Below, piece after piece: positions 1-4,781 of a DNA stretch of 6,684 bases (positions are counted from its first letter, which is position 1; each line of letters opens with the position of its first letter). The stretch spans positions 1-6,684 of the forward strand of contig JAEZIL010000165.1 of NCBI GenBank assembly GCA_023436685.1, given 5' to 3'. The stretch is from Bacteroidota bacterium. Its GTDB lineage: Bacteria; Bacteroidota; Bacteroidia; Chitinophagales; Chitinophagaceae. The notes below the pieces were generated by a model, which saw only the letters and a program-made list of their open reading frames with translations, was not told the origin of the DNA and ran no database searches. The translations under genes were made by a program, and so were the position numbers.

Positions 1-672
1 ATACACACCTATTACCAGCAGTTTGGTAAAGATTTCATGCTGATAGACACGGCCGGCATCCGCAAGAAGAAAAACGTGCATGAAAACCTTGAATTCTACT
101 CGGTTATTCGTGCCATACGTGCTATGGACGAAGCCGACGTATGCCTGCTACTTATAGACGCATCGGTAGGTATTACAGCGCAGGATGTAAGCATTTTTAG
201 CCTGGCAGCACGCAAGGGCAAAGGGATTGTAGTATTGGTAAATAAATGGGACCTAGTACAGAATAAGGAAACCAATACTGCACGCGATTACGAAAAAGCA
301 TTAAAACAAAAACTGGCTCCATTTACTGATGTACCAGTTATATTTATATCAGCCGAAGAAAAAACCCGCATTTTTCAAGCTATGGAAAAAGCGCTGGAAG
401 TATATGATAATCGCAGGAGGCGCATACGCACCTCGGTATTAAACGAGGTTATGCTAAAGGAGATACACCGCTTTGCACCACCAATGACGAGAGGGCACGC
501 TGTAAAGATAAAATTTGTAAACCAGGTACCCACCGTGGTGCCATCATTTGCTTTTTTTGCTAACCACCCTGATGCAATAAAAGGACCTTATAAAAATTTC
601 CTTGAAAATAAGATACGTAGTCATTTCAACTTTACAGGAGTACCTGTCCGCATATTCCTCCGCAAAAAATAG
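1..672 (+). CDS. der: Ribosome-assembly GTPase Der (EngA), C-terminal part (5' end outside window)
   Basis: Der is an essential tandem-GTPase protein that binds the 50S subunit and helps its late assembly. The reading frame is open from base 1, so the gene is cut by the window edge. About 223 residues are visible of a family length near 435-440, covering most of the second GTPase domain and the C-terminal KH-like domain. In fragment numbering the G3 motif DTAG is at 16-19, followed by the Der-typical IRKK. G4 (NKWD) is at 81-84 and the G5 position (ISAEE) is near 116-120. The KH-like domain runs from about 140 to the end and closes with the family signature FLENKIR...F.F.GVPVRIF.RKK. The first GTPase domain and the second P-loop are upstream and unseen. 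The ATG at 37 is an internal Met, not the start. The gene ends in TAG, 27 bases before rimO on the same strand, so the two are probably co-transcribed. Identification is secure. Confidence 0.96.
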   Translation: MHTYYQQFGKDFMLIDTAGIRKKKNVHENLEFYSVIRAIRAMDEADVCLLLIDASVGITAQDVSIFSLAARKGKGIVVLVNKWDLVQNKETNTARDYEKALKQKLAPFTDVPVIFISAEEKTRIFQAMEKALEVYDNRRRRIRTSVLNEVMLKEIHRFAPPMTRGHAVKIKFVNQVPTVVPSFAFFANHPDAIKGPYKNFLENKIRSHFNFTGVPVRIFLRKK

Positions 673-699
673 TTGAGCGTTAATATAAATTGAATTAGA

Positions 700-2007
700 G
701 TGAAGACAAAAAAACTTACCAGAGATAAAGTGAACATCATAACCTTGGGTTGCTCCAAGAATATGGTGGATAGTGAAGTATTGAGCGGTCAGTTGAATGC
801 CAATGGCATAAAAGTTGCCCACGAAAGCGGCAAACTTGACCACAACATTGTAGTTGTGAATACCTGTGGTTTTATTGATAAAGCAAAAGAGGAAAGCGTT
901 AATACCATACTAGAGCAGGTAGAATTGAAACGCGAAGGAAAACTGGATAAAGTATATATTACAGGTTGCCTGAGCGAGCGCTACCGGCACGACCTGATGA
1001 ACGAAATACCAGAGGTAGATGCATGGTTTGGAACGATGGAGCTGCCTTTGATCCTGAAGCAATTCAATGCCGACTATAAGCAGGAATTAGTAGGCGAGCG
1101 CTTGCTGGCTACACCTAAGCATTATGCATACCTGAAGATATCGGAAGGATGCAACCGTACCTGCTCGTTTTGCGCTATACCGCTAATGCGTGGCAGCCAC
1201 GTATCGAAAACAATAGAAGAAGTAGTAGCTGAAGCTAAAAAGCTGGTGAGCATGGGCGTAAAAGAAGTAATGCTTATAGCCCAGGAACTTACCTACTACG
1301 GCCTAGACATATACAAGAAACGCGCACTAAGCGAACTGTTGAAACACCTGTCGGACGTACCGGGACTACATTGGATACGCCTGCATTATGCCTACCCCAC
1401 CAAATTTCCGCTGGATATACTGGATGTAATGCGTGAGCGGGAAAACATCTGCAACTACCTGGATATGCCACTTCAGCATATATCTAACAACATGCTGAAA
1501 GCAATGAAGCGCCAGATGGAGACGCAGGAAATATATGACCTTGTTGCTACTATACGCGACAAAGTGCCCGGTATATGCCTGCGCAGTACCCTGATAGCCG
1601 GCTTCCCCGGCGAAACACGTGATGACGTAGATCAGTTGAAACAATTCCTGGAAGATGTACGCCTGGACCGTGTAGGCATTTTTACCTATTCACACGAAGA
1701 GAACACATCGGCATATGAGCTGCAAGACAATATACCTGCTGAGGAAAAAGAAGCTCGTGCACAGGAAATAATGGAAGTACAGCAGGAAATATCGTACGAG
1801 AAGAACCAGGAAAAAATTGGAAAAGAATATAAAGTGATTGTTGACAAACTGGAAGCCGGCCGCTACCTGGCGCGTACAGAATTTGACAGCGTGGAAGTAG
1901 ATAATGAGGTAATCATTACTACCGACAAGAAACTACCCATCGGCGATTTTGTGAATGTACGCATCACCAAAGCTTACGATTACGATCTTGAAGGTGAGCT
2001 TATATAG
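700..2007 (+). CDS. rimO: Ribosomal protein S12 (Asp) methylthiotransferase RimO
   Basis: RimO is a cytoplasmic radical-SAM enzyme with two [4Fe-4S] clusters that adds a methylthio group to the beta-carbon of a conserved Asp of ribosomal protein S12. The 435-residue protein is full length. The N-terminal UPF0004 domain has the three cluster-binding cysteines C18 (LGCSKN), C56 (NTCGF) and C90 (TGCLSE). The radical-SAM core starts near 137 with C151-x3-C155-x2-C158 (EGCNRTCSFC) and contains the GFPGET motif. A TRAM domain fills the last ~65 residues. The LGCSKN.VDSE and EGC..TCSFCAIP..RG signatures favour RimO over MiaB or MtaB. The start is a GTG at 700, because an in-frame TGA at 691-693 rules out anything earlier. 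A second GTG at 730 is the only plausible alternative, since the next Met (residue 22) lies after C18. No clear Shine-Dalgarno is seen. The last codons lie inside a terminator-like hairpin. Confidence 0.96.
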   Translation: MKTKKLTRDKVNIITLGCSKNMVDSEVLSGQLNANGIKVAHESGKLDHNIVVVNTCGFIDKAKEESVNTILEQVELKREGKLDKVYITGCLSERYRHDLMNEIPEVDAWFGTMELPLILKQFNADYKQELVGERLLATPKHYAYLKISEGCNRTCSFCAIPLMRGSHVSKTIEEVVAEAKKLVSMGVKEVMLIAQELTYYGLDIYKKRALSELLKHLSDVPGLHWIRLHYAYPTKFPLDILDVMRERENICNYLDMPLQHISNNMLKAMKRQMETQEIYDLVATIRDKVPGICLRSTLIAGFPGETRDDVDQLKQFLEDVRLDRVGIFTYSHEENTSAYELQDNIPAEEKEARAQEIMEVQQEISYEKNQEKIGKEYKVIVDKLEAGRYLARTEFDSVEVDNEVIITTDKKLPIGDFVNVRITKAYDYDLEGELI

Positions 2008-2030
2008 CTCACCTTCGTTCTTTATTCCTT
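1990..2030 (+). terminator. Probable intrinsic terminator of rimO, overlapping its stop codon
   Basis: An 11-bp perfect stem pairs 1990-2000 (GAAGGTGAGCT) with 2006-2016 (AGCTCACCTTC) around a 5-base loop (2001-2005). It is followed on the + strand by a T-rich tail, TTCTTTATTCCTT (2018-2030). The left arm encodes the last residues of RimO, and the TAG stop (2005-2007) sits at the loop and the start of the right arm. On the - strand the stem is followed by AAGATCGTAA, not a T-tract. It therefore looks like a rimO terminator rather than a good terminator for the converging gene, although the same hairpin could protect that 3' end. Termination is inferred from structure alone. Confidence 0.75.
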
Positions 2031-4244
2031 AATAAGTTTGTGTTGCGTTGAGCTGCCATCTGCAGTAGTTAGAATTACTGTGTAATAACCACTACTGAAA
2101 GAAGACATATTCAATTGAACTTCCCTTGATCCATTTAAAGCCTGCCTAAGTACTACTCTGCCGGTTATATCAGCAATTGAAATAGTTTGAATACCCGTTG
2201 CAGTTGTAATGTTTAACACATCATATGCGGGATTAGGGAAAATTTTAATTCCGGTATTGGTAACAATATGACTAACGTTATCGGGTGTTAGTCTGATGCT
2301 GATGCAATCTGTTGTATCAATACAACCGTTTTGATCTACTATGCAGTAGTAATCTCCATCGTGGGTTACATCATAGTATACTTTTGATGACACAACGGTA
2401 TCAGCAATACAATCCATCCAGGTATATTCAGCCGGTATAGTAATGCCTTTAACTCTCAAATACTTATTAATTGGGTCAAATTGCAAGGTATCGTTTATAT
2501 CAACGGATATAACTCTTACCGTATTTGTAACCTTCTTCCCTTCATCATCTGTAACTATAACACTATAATTACCCGGCGCTAAATTTTCAATGAGTCCGTC
2601 ATCCATCCAAGTAAAGTTTGTGCTTAAATCCGTCCATTGATATTGATAGGGTTGAATTCCACCCCATGCAGATGCAAAAACTTTACCGTTATTACCTTTA
2701 CAAGTATAACTTGCATACGAATTTGAATTTAAAATCATCATAGGATTCCGTTCACCTATATGTGATGAAAAATCGCCGCCTGCTATGATCTTGCCATTAA
2801 ACGCGACCATCTTATTTACTATACTATCAGCTATAAACCAGTTTTCAAACGATTGATCGTAAACAGAAATGCTATTTTTAACAGGAGGTGTAATGAATCT
2901 GCGTGATTTAAAATCTCCCCCGGTTATAAACGAATTATTCACAGCGGATATAGCATTCAATGACCATTGGCCAGAGTAATTTAACCCCTGCATATTCATT
3001 ACAGAATCCCATGTATTAGCTGAAAGTTTTACCAGTAATGTGCTATCAGTGCCTGATGTGAATTTGCACGCTGCGTAAACATCACCCTGAAACGACTCAA
3101 AATCGTTCACTTCGTTTACTATAGGGTTATTAAATGCGATAAAACCCGATAAGCTATTCCATTTGATTGCATTAACATTATTGCCATTGTAATTGAAATT
3201 ACCACCCAGGAATAAGTCCGTACCAATAACTTCAGCAGTATTGACTACACCAGCTAAACCGGGTATGGCAACCCAATCAGTACTGTTCCATTTAGCAAAG
3301 TTTGCTGCAGAACCATCTGAACAAATAGTAAAATTGCCTGTTGCATACAAATTACCATCAAACTCAATCAATTCTTTTATGTCACCATGCAGGCAACCTG
3401 CAGAGGCCCATACAGAGCCATCCCACTTAGCTATACCACTTGCAGGTATTGAACCCGCAAGCGTGAAATTACCCGCTGCATAAACCTCATTATTAAAAGT
3501 AGAAATAGCTGTTACCGTACCATTTACACCTACACCTAATGTGTTCCATATATAACCTGCAGATGATGGTGTAACATAAGCAATATGGCCAGCAGCAAGC
3601 GTACCTCCAACCACATTAAAATCACCTCCTACATATAACGTATTATTAGCATCATCTACAAATAACTCCTTAACCGAACCATTTGTTCCACCATCTACAG
3701 AAGATAATGTGCACATAGGCCCATACATTGGTTGTATCCAGGCCAATTCATCTTTTGTGAAACCATATTCATTTGTCCAATCTTCCAGCTCCTTGTAATT
3801 CATATCGCGCACATAGGACAGGTTGCTTTTTGAGGATATCATGCGTGAAACATCTTCATAACCTGTAGCTTTTACTAAATAGCCAACAGCACAAAAGTTA
3901 TCGAACTTATCGATAAATATGGGTGTTTTGTAACTGTATTCTGTATTCTGAGGGAACCGTCCAGCCAGCCAATATTGATGAAGATGATCCAGAGCTATAC
4001 TCCTATTTGCTTTTTGTGACGCAGATAAACCTGAGATGTTCTTAGAACGCAATTTACTTTCCACCAAAGACAAATGGAGCTGTATCCATTCCTGGGCAGT
4101 TCGCGGTTCTTCTTTGGGTAAATCAAGGTTAGTTATATCATTTTCCCGCCATAGCTTGTTTACATTACAAAGCTCGTTATATACCGATGCGGATACATTA
4201 TAATAGCAAGCCAAAGCTATTATAAGGGGTAAAAGGTATTTCAT
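2022..4244 (-). CDS. Secreted multidomain protein: unnamed N-terminal module, seven propeller-like repeats, SprB-like repeat, T9SS type A sorting domain
   Basis: This 740-residue exported protein has no function I recognise. A Sec signal peptide covers about residues 1-20 (hydrophobic LLPLIIALA, then NVSAS). Residues ~25-176 form a module with FCAVGYL (C118) and a closing WIQPMYGP. Residues ~183-508 hold seven copies of a repeat centred on LYVGGDF-like strands, 45-51 residues apart, suggesting a beta-propeller. Residues ~511-580 resemble a SprB repeat (GGIQPYQYQW, LAPGNYSVIVTDDEG). Residues ~583-652 look Ig-like with four Cys (612, 634, 641, 647). Residues ~664-740 match the T9SS type A sorting domain (IFPNPAYDVLNI, ITGRVV, SSGYYTVIL, ending KLIKE). 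By family knowledge this last domain sends the protein through the T9SS and is removed on export. The ATG at 4244 directly precedes the signal peptide. The gene lies 53 bases after the gene upstream and converges on rimO with a 14-base gap. Adhesion or binding outside the cell is a guess. It is visibly more AT-rich than rimO. Confidence 0.9.
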   Translation of the reverse strand: MKYLLPLIIALACYYNVSASVYNELCNVNKLWRENDITNLDLPKEEPRTAQEWIQLHLSLVESKLRSKNISGLSASQKANRSIALDHLHQYWLAGRFPQNTEYSYKTPIFIDKFDNFCAVGYLVKATGYEDVSRMISSKSNLSYVRDMNYKELEDWTNEYGFTKDELAWIQPMYGPMCTLSSVDGGTNGSVKELFVDDANNTLYVGGDFNVVGGTLAAGHIAYVTPSSAGYIWNTLGVGVNGTVTAISTFNNEVYAAGNFTLAGSIPASGIAKWDGSVWASAGCLHGDIKELIEFDGNLYATGNFTICSDGSAANFAKWNSTDWVAIPGLAGVVNTAEVIGTDLFLGGNFNYNGNNVNAIKWNSLSGFIAFNNPIVNEVNDFESFQGDVYAACKFTSGTDSTLLVKLSANTWDSVMNMQGLNYSGQWSLNAISAVNNSFITGGDFKSRRFITPPVKNSISVYDQSFENWFIADSIVNKMVAFNGKIIAGGDFSSHIGERNPMMILNSNSYASYTCKGNNGKVFASAWGGIQPYQYQWTDLSTNFTWMDDGLIENLAPGNYSVIVTDDEGKKVTNTVRVISVDINDTLQFDPINKYLRVKGITIPAEYTWMDCIADTVVSSKVYYDVTHDGDYYCIVDQNGCIDTTDCISIRLTPDNVSHIVTNTGIKIFPNPAYDVLNITTATGIQTISIADITGRVVLRQALNGSREVQLNMSSFSSGYYTVILTTADGSSTQHKLIKE
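2025..2255 (-). other. T9SS type A C-terminal sorting domain (within the 740-residue protein)
   Basis: Residues ~664-740 have the order of short motifs typical of this domain: KIFPNPAYDVLNI at the start, then a strand with ISIADITGRVV, then SSGYYTVILT, ending in a basic strand HKLIKE at the extreme C terminus. By family knowledge the domain is recognised by the T9SS translocon and cut off by the sortase-like peptidase PorU. It shows that the rest of the protein reaches the cell surface or the medium. Confidence 0.92.
2289..2498 (-). other. Cys-rich Ig-like domain (within the 740-residue protein)
   Basis: Residues ~583-652 follow a pattern familiar from Bacteroidota surface proteins: Y.W.DC, then a run of Ser/Val, then GDYYC.V..NGC.DTTDC. 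Four cysteines (612, 634, 641, 647) are present, and disulphide pairing is plausible outside the cytoplasm. The fold is inferred from this pattern only. Confidence 0.55.
2505..2714 (-). other. SprB-like repeat domain (within the 740-residue protein)
   Basis: Residues ~511-580 carry the two motifs that mark SprB-type repeats: GGIQPYQYQWTD in the first half and IENLAPGNYSVIVTDDEGK in the second. Such repeats are named after the gliding adhesin SprB, but they occur singly in many T9SS cargo proteins. A single copy therefore says surface protein rather than gliding motility. Confidence 0.7.
2721..3698 (-). repeat. Seven degenerate ~47-residue repeats, probable seven-bladed beta-propeller
   Basis: A strand of the form (N/D)G-x-hydrophobic-Y-x-(G/A)G-(D/N)-F recurs seven times in the 740-residue protein: TLYVGGDF, EVYAAGNF, NLYATGNF, DLFLGGNF, DVYAACKF, SFITGGDF and KIIAGGDF. 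The Phe residues are at 209, 260, 305, 350, 395, 445 and 492, giving spacings of 51, 45, 45, 45, 50 and 47. Several copies are followed by I/F-A-K-W and a second Trp, as in IAKWDGSVW and FAKWNSTDW. The regular blade length and the count of seven fit a Kelch- or delta-60-like propeller. The repeats are diverged at the DNA level. Confidence 0.75.
3717..4172 (-). other. Unnamed N-terminal module ending in WIQPMYGP (within the 740-residue protein)
   Basis: Residues ~25-176 lie between the signal peptide and the propeller and match no domain I can name. Visible landmarks are the helical HLSLVESKLRSK, then NRSIALDHLHQYWLAGRFPQN, then PIFIDKFDNFCAVGYL with C118, then a Ser/Asp-rich stretch, then GFTKDELAWIQPMYGP. 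The first half looks mostly helical. I have an impression of similar segments at the front of other secreted bacterial proteins, but I cannot verify it here. No catalytic function can be assigned. Confidence 0.5.
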
Positions 4245-4269
4245 AGGTCTGGCTTTAATATATAGACCT
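4245..4269 (-). repeat. Inverted repeat directly before the start of the T9SS cargo gene
   Basis: AGGTCT (4245-4250) and its perfect complement AGACCT (4264-4269) are separated by 13 bases that are mostly A/T. The repeat touches the ATG at 4242-4244. In the mRNA it could form a small hairpin in the leader, exactly where a ribosome binding site would be. Six base pairs with a 13-base loop is a weak structure and may be chance. The surrounding 53-base gap (4245-4297) is AT-rich, and I could not pick out a confident promoter in it. Confidence 0.35.
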
Positions 4270-4297
4270 GAAAATAATAAAATATGTTGGGTTAATG

Positions 4298-4771
4298 TTA
4301 CTTAGTTAATACTAACCTGAACGACTTACCCCAAGCCCCTTTACCTTCGGGTGAAGTGAGTGTGATATTATCGAAATAAACAGTATCACCGCTTTTTGAA
4401 CGGTCTCTTATGTTATTTAGCAAAAAAGCAGATAATGTATCTCCATAGCAGTATTCACCAAGATTATCAGTAATAATAATCGGATTACCTACAGAATCTT
4501 CGTAAAGATTACGCTCGCCGTATGTAAACATAAAACCAGTTACATTGTACGCCTTTCCTAAAGAGTCTCTTCCCTTAAGCCCTTTTGCTAATAAGGAGTC
4601 AAATATCTGTTCGGCAATTTTGCCGTCGTTGATATTTGAGTAGCCTAAATATACCGGTATGGGTACCACTTTAGGTTTAGCAGGCTTTTCATTTTTTTTA
4701 TCCTGTGCCCATACCGTTGCCGTCACTATACTCAATAGTACAAACACGAAATATCTGGTTGGTTTGTTCAT
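4298..4771 (-). CDS. Small secreted protein with a GldM C-terminal-like domain
   Basis: This 157-residue protein has a clear Sec signal peptide: a basic MNKPTRY start, a hydrophobic core (FVFVLLSIVTATV) and a likely cut after VWA at residue 22. A short Lys/Pro linker follows (KKNEKPAKPK). From about residue 36 it resembles the C-terminal domain of GldM: VYLGYSNINDGKIAEQIFDS, a middle strand region GFMFTY, and a closing SGDTVYFDNITLTSPEGKG then FRLVLTK. GldM is part of the T9SS/gliding motor, and its C-terminal domain lies in the periplasm. This protein lacks the transmembrane and N-terminal domains, so it is not GldM itself. I infer a periplasmic or outer-membrane location. There is no lipobox Cys. 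The gene starts 10 bases after the valS stop with no Shine-Dalgarno, so it is probably read through from valS. The domain match is from memory and moderate. Confidence 0.85.
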   Translation of the reverse strand: MNKPTRYFVFVLLSIVTATVWAQDKKNEKPAKPKVVPIPVYLGYSNINDGKIAEQIFDSLLAKGLKGRDSLGKAYNVTGFMFTYGERNLYEDSVGNPIIITDNLGEYCYGDTLSAFLLNNIRDRSKSGDTVYFDNITLTSPEGKGAWGKSFRLVLTK

Positions 4772-4781
4772 TAGCTTAAAG

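Noticed and set aside
37..39. ATG at 37 as the start of a short GTPase gene
   Set aside because: The frame is open upstream to base 1 and the residues there (HTYYQQFGKDF) fit Der. The ATG is internal to a truncated gene, not a start.
544..843. 99-residue open frame on the - strand across the der/rimO junction
   Set aside because: It overlaps the conserved der KH-like domain and the rimO cluster-binding start, has no recognisable motif, and is a shadow of the two real genes.
1289..1644. Two - strand open frames (60 and 92 residues) inside rimO
   Set aside because: They lie antisense to the conserved radical-SAM core, and their Cys/His-rich translations show no domain. They are chance frames.
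3193..3483. 96-residue + strand open frame
   Set aside because: It is antisense to the propeller repeats. Its repetitive translation simply mirrors the repeats on the other strand.
4270..4297. Bacteroidota-type promoter (TTTG / TAnnTTTG) before the cargo gene
   Set aside because: The AT-rich run contains only partial matches, such as TATTTTCA, and no TTTG at the right distance. The support is too weak for a feature.
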